In this document: in pieces, positions 17,479 to 26,047 of the stretch
Layout of the letters: every line of letters starts with the position of its first letter
How positions within the stretch are numbered: position 1 is the first letter of the stretch
Source: a bacterium
GTDB lineage: Bacteria; Bacillota; Bacilli; Lactobacillales; Streptococcaceae
Assembly: GCA_905221235.1 (NCBI GenBank)
Contig: CAJNCJ010000009.1
Span: 4,392-68,391, forward strand
Length of the DNA stretch: 64,000 nt
Direction of reading: 5' to 3'
Notes under the pieces: generated by a model
What the model was told of the DNA's origin: nothing
Seen by the model: the letters and a program-made list of their open reading frames with translations, nothing else
The model's database searches: none
Position numbers and translations under genes: made by a program

Positions 17479-18519
17479 TTACTGTTTAGATTGGATATCT
17501 GTAAAAATGTCATTGTACTTTTTAAGAATAGTGGATTTATTTTTAATGACATAATCTGAATCTTCGGTGGCAATCTTGATTTCTGTCATAGCCTTCATAT
17601 TTTTATTGGTTTTAGCATTTTTACGAATAGGTCTGATTGTAGTTTCAGTTCCTAGCTTATCTTGGATTTCTTGAGAAAGGAGGAAATCGATAAATTTCTT
17701 AGCGTTTTCCATGTGTTTGGCATTTTTGATGATAGCTGCGTTACCAGGTAAAAAGACGGTTCCTTCTTTTGGATAAATAACTTTTACATCAACCCCGTCG
17801 TTTAAGAGTTTTAAGGCAGGGTCTTCATAGGTGAGTCCAACAGCCATTTCCCCATCGGCGACAGCTTTGTAAACATTCGAAGAGCTAGATGCAATTTTTC
17901 CATCTACCAGGGTAAATAGATTTTTCACATAGGTCCAAGCTTGTTCATTTTCGTATCCACCTTGGTCTACAAGCATGTTTGTTAATTGAGCAAAAGCGCT
18001 AGAAGCATTACTTGGATCAGCAGTAGCAATTTTTCCTTTTAATTTAGGATTGAGTAGATCATTGTAGCCTTCAATTTTAATATCTTTTGTAAGAGCTGAA
18101 TTGGCAATGATAACACTGACATCCAATGTATAAGGTGTGTAGAATCCTGTTTTATTTTGATATTCAGGGATTACCTGGTCGTTTTCTTGGGAAATATAAG
18201 GTTCAAAAAGTTTTTCGTTAGAAGAGAAGAGAGCGTAGGAGCCTCCGAAAATGACATCGGCTACTGGGGATTCTTTTTCGGCCTCAGCTTTTTTGAACAA
18301 TTCACCCGTGCTGGCTTGTACTAAATCAACCTTAATACCATATTTTTCTTCGAAGGCTGGAATTGTTTCTTCGATAAGGTCCTCAGGATTAGGCGAGTAG
18401 ACAACCAAAGTGTTATCTGAATCTTTTTCAGAGCTAGTTTCCGCTTCTGTTGTTGAAGAACATCCTGATAAAGTAAGAAATATCCATCCACAAGAGAGAA
18501 AGAATAGTAGTTTTTTCAT
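17479..18519 (-). CDS. Iron(III)-type ABC transporter, substrate-binding lipoprotein
   Basis: 346 residues with an N-terminal lipoprotein signal; the lipobox LSGC puts the lipidated cysteine at C20. The mature part fits the FbpA/periplasmic-binding class (TLVVYSPNPEDLIEETIPAF near the start; DVIFGGSYALFSSNEK). It should capture ferric iron or a small iron complex at the cell surface and hand it to the permease. Shine-Dalgarno AAGGAG precedes on the minus strand. First gene of the operon, so regulation acts upstream of 18519. Confidence 0.88.
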   Translation of the reverse strand: MKKLLFFLSCGWIFLTLSGCSSTTEAETSSEKDSDNTLVVYSPNPEDLIEETIPAFEEKYGIKVDLVQASTGELFKKAEAEKESPVADVIFGGSYALFSSNEKLFEPYISQENDQVIPEYQNKTGFYTPYTLDVSVIIANSALTKDIKIEGYNDLLNPKLKGKIATADPSNASSAFAQLTNMLVDQGGYENEQAWTYVKNLFTLVDGKIASSSSNVYKAVADGEMAVGLTYEDPALKLLNDGVDVKVIYPKEGTVFLPGNAAIIKNAKHMENAKKFIDFLLSQEIQDKLGTETTIRPIRKNAKTNKNMKAMTEIKIATEDSDYVIKNKSTILKKYNDIFTDIQSKQ

Positions 18520-18574
18520 AAGAATCTCCTTTTTACGAACATTTTCTCTACCTGGATTGTTAATGTTTTTAAAT

Positions 18575-18588
18575 TGTAGAGTCCTACA
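18575..18588. promoter_or_regulatory. Inverted repeat upstream of the iron operon
   Basis: TGTAG AGTC CTACA stands about 55 bases before the binding-protein start, in the region where the minus-strand promoter must lie. It is a candidate operator; the regulator is not known from sequence. The 317-base gap to leuS holds no ORF I can support. Confidence 0.3.
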
Positions 18589-18800
18589 GGATATAATAAA
18601 AACCTTAAAGAAATCTAAAACGGGGAATATGAGTCAAAGGCGTTAGGGGAAAAAGATGAAAGAGACAAATAATCGATATAAGTTAATTTCAAGTGCTAGC
18701 TAATTTTTTATACTGCTAAATAAGCTGGATTTGCGATTCAATCTTTCTTACTATCCAAGTCTAAAAGAACATTTCTCGTCTTTCAAATTCCCTCAAAAAT

Positions 18801-18812
18801 GGTATAATAGTA
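18801..18812 (+). promoter_or_regulatory. Promoter of leuS (-10)
   Basis: TGG TATAAT at about 18800-18808 is an extended -10, with TTTCAA 16 bases further upstream. Shine-Dalgarno GGAGAGAG follows. The short leader leaves no room for a T-box, so leuS is not regulated that way here. Confidence 0.6.
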
Positions 18813-18836
18813 ACATCACAAAATTGGAGAGAGACC

Positions 18837-21338
18837 ATGAGTTTTTACAATCATAAAGAAATTGAGCCTAAGTGGCAAGGCTACTGGGCAGAACATCATA
18901 CATTTAAGACAGGAACAGATGCATCAAAACCGAAGTTTTATGCGCTTGACATGTTTCCGTATCCGTCTGGAGCGGGTCTGCACGTAGGACACCCAGAAGG
19001 TTATACCGCAACCGATATCCTCAGCCGTTACAAACGTGCGCAAGGTTACAATGTCCTTCACCCAATGGGTTGGGATGCTTTTGGTTTGCCTGCAGAGCAA
19101 TACGCTATGGATACAGGTAATGACCCAGCGGAATTTACGGCTGAAAACATTGCCAACTTCAAACGACAAATCAATGCGCTTGGATTTTCTTATGACTGGG
19201 ATCGTGAAGTCAATACAACAGATCCAAACTACTACAAGTGGACGCAATGGATTTTCACTAAGCTTTACGAAAAAGGCTTGGCCTATGAAGCGGAAGTGCC
19301 AGTAAACTGGGTTGAGGAATTGGGAACAGCCATTGCCAATGAAGAAGTCCTTCCTGACGGAACTTCTGAGCGTGGAGGCTATCCAGTTGTCCGCAAACCA
19401 ATGCGCCAATGGATGCTCAAAATCACGGCTTACGCAGAGCGCTTGCTTAATGATTTAGATGAACTAGATTGGCCAGAGTCTATCAAGGACATGCAACGTA
19501 ACTGGATTGGTAAATCAACTGGTGCCAATGTAACTTTCAAAGTAAAAGGAACAGACAAGAAATTCACAGTCTTTACCACTCGTCCTGATACTCTTTTTGG
19601 TGCGACTTTCACAGTCTTGGCTCCTGAACATGAATTAGTAGACGCTATCACAAGTCCAGAGCAAGCAGAAGCAGTAGCAGACTACAAACACCAAGCCAGC
19701 CTCAAGTCTGACTTGGCTCGTACAGACCTTGCCAAAGAAAAAACAGGGGTTTGGACTGGTGCTTATGCCATCAACCCTGTCAATGGCAAGGAAATTCCAA
19801 TCTGGATTGCAGACTACGTCCTTGCTAGCTATGGTACAGGTGCTGTAATGGCTGTTCCTGCCCACGACCAACGTGACTGGGAATTTGCCAAACAATTTGA
19901 TCTTCCAATCGTCGAAGTACTTGAAGGTGGAAACGTTGAAGAAGCTGCCTACACAGAAGATGGCCTTCACGTTAATTCAGACTTCCTAGATGGATTGAAT
20001 AAAGAAGACGCAATTGCTAAGATTGTGGCTTGGTTGGAAGAAAACGACTGTGGTCAGGAGAAGGTTACCTACCGTCTCCGCGACTGGCTCTTTAGCCGCC
20101 AACGTTACTGGGGTGAACCAATTCCAATCATTCATTGGGAAGACGGAACTTCAACAGCTGTTCCTGAAAGTGAATTGCCACTTGTCTTGCCTGTAACCAA
20201 GGACATCCGCCCTTCAGGTACAGGGGAAAGTCCATTGGCTAACTTGATAGATTGGCTTGAAGTGACTCGTGAAGATGGTGTCAAAGGTCGTCGTGAAACC
20301 AACACCATGCCACAATGGGCAGGTTCAAGCTGGTATTACCTCCGCTATATTGATCCACACAATACTGAGAAATTGGCCGATGAGGATCTTCTCAAACAAT
20401 GGTTGCCAGTAGATATCTATGTGGGTGGTGCAGAGCATGCTGTACTTCACTTGCTTTACGCTCGTTTCTGGCATAAATTCCTCTATGACCTTGGTGTTGT
20501 TCCAACTAAGGAACCATTCCAAAAACTCTTTAACCAAGGAATGATTTTGGGAACAAGCTACCGTGACCACCGTGGGGCTCTTGTGGCGACTGACAAGGTT
20601 GAAAAACGTGACGGTTCTTTCTTCCATGTGGAAACAGGGGAAGAGTTGGAGCAAGCACCAGCCAAGATGTCTAAATCGCTCAAGAACGTTGTTAACCCAG
20701 ACGATGTGGTGGAACAATATGGTGCCGACACCCTTCGTGTCTATGAAATGTTCATGGGGCCACTTGATGCTTCAATTGCTTGGTCAGAAGAAGGTCTGGA
20801 AGGAAGCCGTAAGTTCCTTGACCGTGTTTACCGTTTGATTACAAGTAAAGAAATCGCTGCGGAAAACAATGGTGCTCTTGACAAGGTCTACAATGAAACA
20901 GTCAAATCTGTCACTGAGCAAATCGAGTCTATGAAATTCAACACAGCCATTGCCCAACTTATGGTCTTTGTCAACGCTGCTAACAAGGAAGACAAGCTCT
21001 ATGTGGACTACGCTAAAGGCTTTATCCAGTTGATTGCCCCATTTGCACCTCACTTGGCAGAAGAACTCTGGCAAACAGTTGCAGCAACAGGTGAATCAAT
21101 CTCTTACGTAGCTTGGCCAACATGGGACGAAAGCAAATTGGTTGAAGACGAAATCGAAATCGTTGTCCAAATCAAAGGTAAAGTCCGTGCCAAACTCATG
21201 GTCGCTAAAGATCTATCACGCGAAGAATTGCAAGAAATTGCTCTAGCGGATGAAAAAGTCAAAGCAGAAATTGATGGTAAGGAAATCGTGAAAGTGATTA
21301 GTGTACCGAATAAATTAGTTAATATCGTTGTGAAATAA
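18837..21338 (+). CDS. leuS: Leucyl-tRNA synthetase
   Basis: 833 residues, class I synthetase attaching leucine to tRNA-Leu. The HIGH motif appears as HVGH within [15 protein letters not shown] (about 41-55), and KMSKS is present in [16 protein letters not shown] (about 612-627). The CP1 editing domain (about 220-415) with [12 protein letters not shown] and the C-terminal anticodon-binding region are complete. Length is normal. A strong terminator follows at 21346. Confidence 0.97.
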   Translation: MSFYNHKEIEPKWQGYWAEHHTFKTGTDASKPKFYALDMFPYPSGAGLHVGHPEGYTATDILSRYKRAQGYNVLHPMGWDAFGLPAEQYAMDTGNDPAEFTAENIANFKRQINALGFSYDWDREVNTTDPNYYKWTQWIFTKLYEKGLAYEAEVPVNWVEELGTAIANEEVLPDGTSERGGYPVVRKPMRQWMLKITAYAERLLNDLDELDWPESIKDMQRNWIGKSTGANVTFKVKGTDKKFTVFTTRPDTLFGATFTVLAPEHELVDAITSPEQAEAVADYKHQASLKSDLARTDLAKEKTGVWTGAYAINPVNGKEIPIWIADYVLASYGTGAVMAVPAHDQRDWEFAKQFDLPIVEVLEGGNVEEAAYTEDGLHVNSDFLDGLNKEDAIAKIVAWLEENDCGQEKVTYRLRDWLFSRQRYWGEPIPIIHWEDGTSTAVPESELPLVLPVTKDIRPSGTGESPLANLIDWLEVTREDGVKGRRETNTMPQWAGSSWYYLRYIDPHNTEKLADEDLLKQWLPVDIYVGGAEHAVLHLLYARFWHKFLYDLGVVPTKEPFQKLFNQGMILGTSYRDHRGALVATDKVEKRDGSFFHVETGEELEQAPAKMSKSLKNVVNPDDVVEQYGADTLRVYEMFMGPLDASIAWSEEGLEGSRKFLDRVYRLITSKEIAAENNGALDKVYNETVKSVTEQIESMKFNTAIAQLMVFVNAANKEDKLYVDYAKGFIQLIAPFAPHLAEELWQTVAATGESISYVAWPTWDESKLVEDEIEIVVQIKGKVRAKLMVAKDLSREELQEIALADEKVKAEIDGKEIVKVISVPNKLVNIVVK

Positions 21339-21345
21339 GCAGTTA

Positions 21346-21379
21346 TCAACTCTAAAGTTTCTTCTTTAGAGTTGATTTT
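21346..21379 (+). terminator. leuS terminator
   Basis: TCAACTCTAAAG (21346-21357) pairs perfectly with CTTTAGAGTTGA (21364-21375), followed by TTTTG. Confidence 0.88.
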
Positions 21380-21406
21380 GTAAAATATTAATAAAAAGAG
21401 GGAATT

Positions 21407-22258
21407 ATGATTAAGAAATCAATCTTGTTTAAAATCTTCAAACATATAGTTTTAATCTCACTAATTTTTACTTTTTTTCTATGTAATGCTTTTGATACTA
21501 TGGCATTTCTATCAACTAGTGATATAAAGATTATAGAGCCAACATTGACTGTAGATACTCTTTTTGCAGTTTTTATTACTTTCTTTAGTTTTTCAAATGA
21601 TAAATCAAGCAATATTTTTGGAATATCACCAAATGAAATTATAAGAAAACAGTCTGAATGGTATCAATTATTATTTACAAAATCTTTTGCAACTCTATTA
21701 ATGGTGACAAATTTGTTATCTATTATCCATTATTTTGGAGTCAAAAATGTAATAGTTTCTTTTAATGAAACTTATCCTCGTGTTCAATTCAGTGTTGGTA
21801 TCATGTGGCTACCACTGTTTGGCATTTTAGTAATCTATTTTATTTGGCTCTTAATAGAGGGATTAAAATACATTAAAAAAATAAATTATGTTATTCAGAA
21901 TAAGGTACTTGTCAATTTTTATTCGCATGTAAAATCTAGTGGTAATCTTCCTGATTATGAATTGAAAAAACACGGTGAATATATTGATTTGTACGAATCG
22001 TGTCGTCAAGAAACAGGTGAAAAATTGCTTACCTTTTTGAGCGTAGTAGACAAAAAAATGGGGGAAGGTCCTAGTAATGCAGTGAGGGTTATCTTTGAAT
22101 CTTTTGATAAGGCAGATCAAATTGCAGCTCTTAGTATTTGTAAAAACTATTTAGCAGAAGGACAGGTTTCAAATGAAGAAGATGTAGAAAAATTGTTAAA
22201 TGAAATTGATAAAAAACTTGAAATTAGTAGACAGGACAATTTAAATAGGTTTGAGTAA
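21407..22258 (+). CDS. Hypothetical membrane protein
   Basis: 283 residues; no family recognised. Three to four hydrophobic segments are visible, at about 11-28, 45-60, 85-107 and 128-150, followed by a soluble C-terminal half (about 155-283) rich in Lys and Glu, with a helical, coiled-coil-like end (EDVEKLLNEIDKKLEISRQD). Shine-Dalgarno AGAGGGA lies before the ATG. The gene is clearly more AT-rich than leuS and the acetyltransferases around it, and uses ATA and TTA codons freely, which suggests acquisition from elsewhere. Topology would place the C-terminal domain in the cytosol, but this is inference. Confidence 0.75.
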   Translation: MIKKSILFKIFKHIVLISLIFTFFLCNAFDTMAFLSTSDIKIIEPTLTVDTLFAVFITFFSFSNDKSSNIFGISPNEIIRKQSEWYQLLFTKSFATLLMVTNLLSIIHYFGVKNVIVSFNETYPRVQFSVGIMWLPLFGILVIYFIWLLIEGLKYIKKINYVIQNKVLVNFYSHVKSSGNLPDYELKKHGEYIDLYESCRQETGEKLLTFLSVVDKKMGEGPSNAVRVIFESFDKADQIAALSICKNYLAEGQVSNEEDVEKLLNEIDKKLEISRQDNLNRFE

Positions 22259-22288
22259 AAAGTTTAAAACTGCCAAAAGGAGAAAGCT

Positions 22289-22984
22289 ATGCCAGTAAAT
22301 GAATATGGTCAAATGATTGGTGAGTCAATGGAAGGTTATACACATGGTGAAATGCCTTCGATTGATTTCTTAGAAGGGCGTTATGCTAAGGTAGAGGCTC
22401 TTTCGGTGGAAAAGCATGCGGAGGATTTATTAGCTGTTTATGGTCCAGATACTCCACGGGAGATGTGGACTTACCTCTTTCAGGAGTCAGTGGCAGATAT
22501 GGAGGAGCTGGTTAGCCTTTTAAATCAGATGTTAGCTCGTAAGGATCGCTTCTACTATGCGATTGTAGACAAGGCAACTGGTAAGGCCTTGGGAACATTT
22601 TCTCTCATGCGAATTGATCAGAATAACCGAGTAATAGAAGTGGGAGCAGTCACTTTTTCTCCAGAACTCAGGGGAACACGAATAGGGACAGAAGCTCAGT
22701 ATCTCTTGGCACGCTATGTTTTTGAGGAGCTGAACTATCGTCGCTATGAGTGGAAATGCGATGCCTTAAATCTGCCATCCAGACGAGCTGCGGAGCGTTT
22801 GGGTTTTGTTTATGAAGGAACCTTCCGTCAGGCAGTTGTTTATAAGGGGCGTACAAGAGATACGGATTGGTTGTCTATGCTTGATAAGGACTGGCCTCAA
22901 GTCAAAGCTCGATTGGAAGCATGGTTGGCTCCTGAAAATTTTGATAAAAATGGACGGCAGTACAAGAGCTTGAGAGAATTCTAA
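22289..22984 (+). CDS. GNAT acetyltransferase, RimJ/RimL type
   Basis: 231 residues. The N-terminal extension (1-55) precedes a GNAT domain; the acetyl-CoA loop reads LRGTRIGTEAQYLLARYVFE (about 130-149) and the C-terminal AAERLGFVYEGTFRQAVVYK is typical of the protein-acetylating RimJ/RimL branch. It transfers an acetyl group from acetyl-CoA to an unidentified amine. Shine-Dalgarno AAAGGAG precedes. A second GNAT gene starts 11 bases after its stop. Confidence 0.87.
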   Translation: MPVNEYGQMIGESMEGYTHGEMPSIDFLEGRYAKVEALSVEKHAEDLLAVYGPDTPREMWTYLFQESVADMEELVSLLNQMLARKDRFYYAIVDKATGKALGTFSLMRIDQNNRVIEVGAVTFSPELRGTRIGTEAQYLLARYVFEELNYRRYEWKCDALNLPSRRAAERLGFVYEGTFRQAVVYKGRTRDTDWLSMLDKDWPQVKARLEAWLAPENFDKNGRQYKSLREF

Positions 22985-22995
22985 GAGGTGTTGAG

Positions 22996-23412
22996 ATGAT
23001 TACTATTAAAAAGCAAGAAATTGTCAAGTTAGAGGATGTTTTGCATCTCTATCAGGCTGTCGGTTGGACAAATTATACCGATCAATCAGAGATGCTGGAG
23101 CAGGCCTTATCTCATTCATTAGCGATTTATGTGGCGCTTGATGGTGATACTGTGGTGGGCTTGGTCCGTTTGGTTGGAGATGGATTCTCATCAGTACTGG
23201 TTCAGGATTTAATCGTTTTACCAATCTATCAGCGTCAAGGGATTGGTAGTGCCCTAATGAAAGAGGCTTTAGAGGATTACAAAGATGTCTATCAAGTCCA
23301 GCTGGTGACAGAACAGACAGAAAGAACCTTGAGATTTTATCGTTCTATGGGTTTTGAAATCTTATCCACCTATAATTGTATAGGAATGACTTGGATGAAT
23401 CGAGAAAAATAA
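22996..23412 (+). CDS. GNAT acetyltransferase
   Basis: 138 residues, a single small GNAT domain. The acetyl-CoA binding motif is QDLIVLPIYQRQGIGSALMK (about 70-89), followed by RFYRSMGFEIL. The substrate is unknown; such small members act on polyamines, antibiotics or protein N-termini. The gene lies 11 bases behind the larger acetyltransferase and is likely co-transcribed. It is followed immediately by the CiaR box of the second csRNA. Confidence 0.86.
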   Translation: MITIKKQEIVKLEDVLHLYQAVGWTNYTDQSEMLEQALSHSLAIYVALDGDTVVGLVRLVGDGFSSVLVQDLIVLPIYQRQGIGSALMKEALEDYKDVYQVQLVTEQTERTLRFYRSMGFEILSTYNCIGMTWMNREK

Positions 23413-23427
23413 CAAAACTTGCTTTTT

Positions 23428-23444
23428 CTTAAGCAAAGTTTAAG
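23428..23444 (+). promoter_or_regulatory. CiaR box upstream of csRNA (second copy)
   Basis: CTTAAG CAAAG TTTAAG (23428-23444), one mismatch to TTTAAG-N5-TTTAAG; the -10 TATAGT is at 23460-23465, 15 bases downstream, the same spacing as the first copy. Confidence 0.82.
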
Positions 23445-23471
23445 GATGGTCTAGTATCATATAGTCATTAG

Positions 23472-23561
23472 ATAAAGACCTCCTAACTTTATTTAATGAA
23501 ATCCTAAAACTTTTTTTCATCATAATCTCCCTTAACTCCACCCAATCAGGTGGAGTTTTTT
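23472..23561 (+). ncRNA. Cia-dependent small RNA (csRNA), short form
   Basis: About 90 nt. It carries GACCTCCTAAC and ATCCTAAAACTTTTTTTCAT, the unpaired anti-Shine-Dalgarno stretches of csRNAs, and ends in the perfect terminator ACTCCACC CAATCA GGTGGAGT TTTTT (23535-23561). The terminator and the bases after it are repeated at the edges of each toxin-antitoxin module downstream. Confidence 0.8.
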
Positions 23562-23686
23562 GGCTCTATTTCAGGCTTTTGGGGACTATTCTAAAAATCA
23601 TTTTTCGATAACTTTCTCCCAATCTTATAAACTTTATTGGACAGATTATAAAGTTGAAGAAGCTAAATGGGTGAGGTTGTAAAGTT

Positions 23687-23715
23687 TTGACAAATTTTGT
23701 GAACTATGGGATAAT
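23687..23715 (+). promoter_or_regulatory. Antitoxin RNA promoter, module 1
   Basis: TTGACA (23687-23692), 17-base spacer, GATAAT (23710-23715); the same hexamers and spacing recur at 24122-24150 and 24708-24736. A consensus -35 suggests strong constitutive transcription, as expected for an unstable type I antitoxin. Confidence 0.8.
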
Positions 23716-23721
23716 GGAGAG

Positions 23722-23798
23722 GAATTAAGGATTAGTTCTATATCATGGACTAGAAAAGACCCCAAGCTAACTTCCACATTAAGCTTGGGGTCTTTTTT
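23722..23798 (+). ncRNA. Type I antitoxin RNA, module 1 (RNAII-like)
   Basis: About 77 nt from the predicted start to the T run of the two-way terminator. Near its 5' end TTAAGGATTAGTTC is identical to plus-strand sequence opposite the start of toxin 1 (23876-23889), followed by ATCATGG in both. The RNA can therefore pair with its toxin mRNA at the ribosome-binding/start region and again through the terminator. Confidence 0.75.
23754..23798. terminator. Two-way terminator shared by antitoxin 1 and toxin 1
   Basis: AAAAGACCCCAAGCT (23754-23768) pairs perfectly over 15 bases with AGCTTGGGGTCTTTT (23782-23796). The A and T tails make it work in both directions; equivalents lie at 24189-24231 and 24775-24818. 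Confidence 0.88.
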
Positions 23799-23802
23799 GA
23801 CA

Positions 23803-23895
23803 CTATCTATCTTTGTTTAGCCATTTATCGACTAAGCGAAGAACAACACCGACCACAATTGGTCCGATGATAGTTTTAAGGATTAGTTCCATCAT
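23803..23895 (-). CDS. Fst-family type I toxin, copy 1
   Basis: 30 residues, MMELILKTIIGP followed by IVVGVVLRLVDKWLNKDR: a single membrane helix with the central GP and a charged tail, as in the pAD1 Fst toxin. Fst toxins insert in the membrane and disturb division and nucleoid structure. The ribosome-binding site GGAGGTGAG precedes the two ATG codons. The minus-strand promoter has an extended -10, TGGTATAAT (about 23940-23950). Identity is by pattern and gene layout. Confidence 0.85.
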   Translation of the reverse strand: MMELILKTIIGPIVVGVVLRLVDKWLNKDR

Positions 23896-24121
23896 GGGCT
23901 ATCTCACCTCCTTTCGTAGGCGGTGTAGTAGTGCCGTATAATATTATACCACATGAATGTTAAACTCGGGAGGCACCCAATCAGGTGGAGTTTTTTGGCT
24001 CTATTTCAGGATTTTGGGGAGTATTTTAAACATCATTTTCCGATAACTTTTACTTAATCTTATAAACTTTATTGGATAGATTCTAAAGTTGGAGAAGCTG
24101 AGTAGATTAGGATATAAATCT

Positions 24122-24150
24122 TTGACAAATTTTGTGAACTATGGGATAAT
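24122..24150 (+). promoter_or_regulatory. Antitoxin RNA promoter, module 2
   Basis: TTGACA (24122-24127), 17 bases, GATAAT (24145-24150). Confidence 0.8.
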
Positions 24151-24156
24151 AAAAGG

Positions 24157-24231
24157 GAATTAAGTATTGTGTCTATATCATAGGCTAGAAAAGACCCCAA
24201 GCTCACGACCAAATAAGCTTGGGGTCTTTTT
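24157..24231 (+). ncRNA. Type I antitoxin RNA, module 2
   Basis: About 75 nt. Its 5' segment TTAAGTATTGTGTC matches the plus strand opposite toxin 2 (TTAAGTATTGTATC) with one difference, and does not match toxin 1 or 3 as well. It ends in the two-way terminator 24189-24231. Confidence 0.75.
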
Positions 24232-24235
24232 GACA

Positions 24236-24328
24236 CTATTTGTCCTTGTTTAGCCATTTATCAACTAATCGAAGAACGACACCGACCACAATTGGTCCGA
24301 TGATAGTTTTAAGTATTGTATCCATCAT
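24236..24328 (-). CDS. Fst-family type I toxin, copy 2
   Basis: 30 residues, starting MMDTILKTIIGP and ending KWLNKDK. It differs from copy 1 only at residues 3-4 (DT for EL) and the last residue. Residues 3-5 are encoded by exactly the bases that the antitoxin contacts, so the coding change tracks antitoxin identity. Ribosome-binding site GGAGGTGAA; extended -10 TATAATATT on the minus strand at about 24375. Confidence 0.85.
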   Translation of the reverse strand: MMDTILKTIIGPIVVGVVLRLVDKWLNKDK

Positions 24329-24707
24329 GGGCTAATTCACCTCCTCTCGCAGGCGGTGTAGAAGTGCCGTAGAATATTATACCACATAAGTGTTAAACTC
24401 GGGAGTCGCCTAATCAAGTGAAGTTTTTTGGCTCTATTTCAGGCTTTTTGGGACTATTCTAAAAATAGTTTTCCGATAATTTCCGGTCTTTTTCGGATTT
24501 TGGTCGGGGAATTGGCGGGGACTTTTTTAGGAAATATGACTAAGAAATAGGTTTGCTGTTACTTCAGCTACTTCAAACTCAATTTGATTGTAAGTGACTG
24601 TTAATTGAAGGGTTAGAACTACTTTAATAATGTTCTTGGTTGTCGAGGAGTGAGTCATTATATTGTTGTACAGCAGTTAAAGCTTGAAAAGCCGAGAATG
24701 TAAACCT

Positions 24708-24736
24708 TTGACAAAATTTGTGAACTGTGGGATAAT
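24708..24736 (+). promoter_or_regulatory. Antitoxin RNA promoter, module 3
   Basis: TTGACA (24708-24713), 17 bases, GATAAT (24731-24736). Confidence 0.8.
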
Positions 24737-24742
24737 AAAAAG

Positions 24743-24818
24743 GAATTGAGTACTAGTTCTATATCATAGGCTAGAAAAGACCCCAAGCTCACGACCAAAT
24801 AAGCTTGGGGTCTTTTTT
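24743..24818 (+). ncRNA. Type I antitoxin RNA, module 3
   Basis: About 76 nt. Its 5' segment TTGAGTACTAGTTC matches the plus strand opposite toxin 3 (TTGAGTACTAATTC) with one difference, again better than the other two toxins. It ends in the two-way terminator at 24775-24818. Confidence 0.75.
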
Positions 24819-24822
24819 GACA

Positions 24823-24915
24823 CTATTTGTCCTTGTTTAGCCATTTATCGACTAATCGAAGAACGACACCGACCACAATTGGTCCGATGATAGTTTTGAG
24901 TACTAATTCCATCAT
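24823..24915 (-). CDS. Fst-family type I toxin, copy 3
   Basis: 30 residues, starting MMELVLKTIIGP and ending KWLNKDK; differs from copy 1 at residue 5 (V for I) and at the end. Same ribosome-binding site (GGAGGTGAG) and the same palindromic promoter core GTATAATATTATAC as copy 1 (about 24957-24970). The last module before ruvB. Confidence 0.85.
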   Translation of the reverse strand: MMELVLKTIIGPIVVGVVLRLVDKWLNKDK

Positions 24916-25013
24916 GGGCTATCTCACCTCCTTTCGTAGGCGGTGTAGCAGTGCCGTATAATATTATACCACATAAGTGCTAAACTCAGGAGTCACCCAA
25001 TCAGGTGGCTTTT

Positions 25014-25042
25014 TTGTTTGTGGCTTGGATTTTTGATATAAT
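25014..25042 (+). promoter_or_regulatory. ruvB promoter giving a leaderless mRNA
   Basis: TTGTTT (25014-25019), 17 bases, TATAAT (25037-25042). The ATG of ruvB is at 25049, 7 bases after the -10, which is where transcription would begin. The -35 overlaps the T run of the preceding CACC/GGTG terminator hairpin. Confidence 0.7.
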
Positions 25043-25048
25043 AGAGTC

Positions 25049-26047
25049 ATGAGTAGAATTTTAGATAATGAGATAATGGGGGATGAGGAGTTAGTAGAAC
25101 GCACACTCCGTCCTCAGTACTTACGTGAATATATTGGGCAGGACAAGGTCAAGGATCAGCTCCAAATCTTTATCGATGCTGCCAAAATGCGGGATGAAGC
25201 GCTGGATCATGTGCTCTTATTTGGGCCTCCAGGCTTGGGAAAAACGACCATGGCTTTTGTTATTGCCAACGAACTAGGTGTCAATCTCAAGCAGACTTCG
25301 GGTCCAGTCATTGAAAAAGCAGGTGATTTGGTAGCGATTCTGAATGACTTAGAACCTGGGGACGTCCTCTTTATAGACGAGATTCATCGTTTGCCAATGT
25401 CAGTGGAAGAGGTGCTTTATAGTGCCATGGAGGACTTTTACATTGATATCATGATTGGGGCTGGTGAAGGCAGTCGCAGTGTTCATTTGGAGTTGCCACC
25501 TTTTACCTTGATTGGTGCGACGACTCGGGCTGGTATGCTCTCAAATCCGCTACGGGCACGTTTTGGGATTACAGGTCATATGGAATACTATGCCCATGCT
25601 GATTTGACAGAAATTGTCGAGCGGACGGCAGATATTTTTGAGATGGAAATTACTCATGAGGCAGCATCTGAGTTAGCCCTACGTAGCCGTGGGACCCCTC
25701 GTATTGCCAATCGTCTCCTCAAGCGCGTGCGCGATTTTGCCCAGATTATGGGGGATGGGGTTATCGATGATCTTATTACCGATAAGGCTTTGACCATGCT
25801 GGATGTTGACCATGAAGGCTTGGACTATGTGGACCAAAAAATCCTTCGCACCATGATTGAGATGTATGGTGGCGGTCCTGTCGGTCTAGGAACTCTTTCT
25901 GTGAATATCGCTGAAGAGCGTGAGACGGTAGAAGATATGTATGAGCCTTACTTGATTCAAAAAGGTTTTATCATGCGGACACGGTCTGGACGGGTTGCAA
26001 CGGCTAAGGCCTACGAACATTTAGGGTATGAATACAATGAAAAATGA
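25049..26047 (+). CDS. ruvB: Holliday junction branch-migration helicase RuvB
   Basis: 332 residues. Walker [10 protein letters not shown] (about 59-67), Walker B LFIDEIHR (about 106-113), sensor 1 GATTRAG and the C-terminal winged helix are all present. RuvB hexamers drive branch migration with RuvA at recombination intermediates. There is no Shine-Dalgarno sequence and the ATG lies 7 bases from the -10, so the message is probably leaderless. Its 3' end overlaps the next gene. Confidence 0.96.
   Translation: MSRILDNEIMGDEELVERTLRPQYLREYIGQDKVKDQLQIFIDAAKMRDEALDHVLLFGPPGLGKTTMAFVIANELGVNLKQTSGPVIEKAGDLVAILNDLEPGDVLFIDEIHRLPMSVEEVLYSAMEDFYIDIMIGAGEGSRSVHLELPPFTLIGATTRAGMLSNPLRARFGITGHMEYYAHADLTEIVERTADIFEMEITHEAASELALRSRGTPRIANRLLKRVRDFAQIMGDGVIDDLITDKALTMLDVDHEGLDYVDQKILRTMIEMYGGGPVGLGTLSVNIAEERETVEDMYEPYLIQKGFIMRTRSGRVATAKAYEHLGYEYNEK

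Larger units (their letters stand above)
23535..25016. repeat. Tandem array of three Fst-type toxin-antitoxin modules
   Basis: Three units repeat with the antitoxin -35 elements at 23687, 24122 and 24708. Each unit has a terminator-like CACCCAATCAGGTGG border with TTTTTTGGCTC, an AT-rich spacer, a plus-strand antitoxin RNA, a shared two-way terminator and a minus-strand toxin gene. The third unit has about 150 bases of unrelated sequence in its spacer (24485-24690). Apart from these elements I see no other gene in the 1.6-kb gap between the acetyltransferase and ruvB. Confidence 0.85.

Noticed and set aside
18660..18836. T-box leader of leuS
   Set aside because: The promoter is about 30 bases from the gene; the space is too short and no T-box sequence is seen.
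24069..24257. Minus-strand ORF of 62 codons in toxin-antitoxin module 2
   Set aside because: It runs through the antitoxin promoter and terminator and overlaps the toxin in another frame; only the 30-residue toxin has a ribosome-binding site.
23535..25016. Repeat array as a CRISPR
   Set aside because: Three long units of over 400 bases with genes inside, not short regular repeats with spacers; no cas genes.
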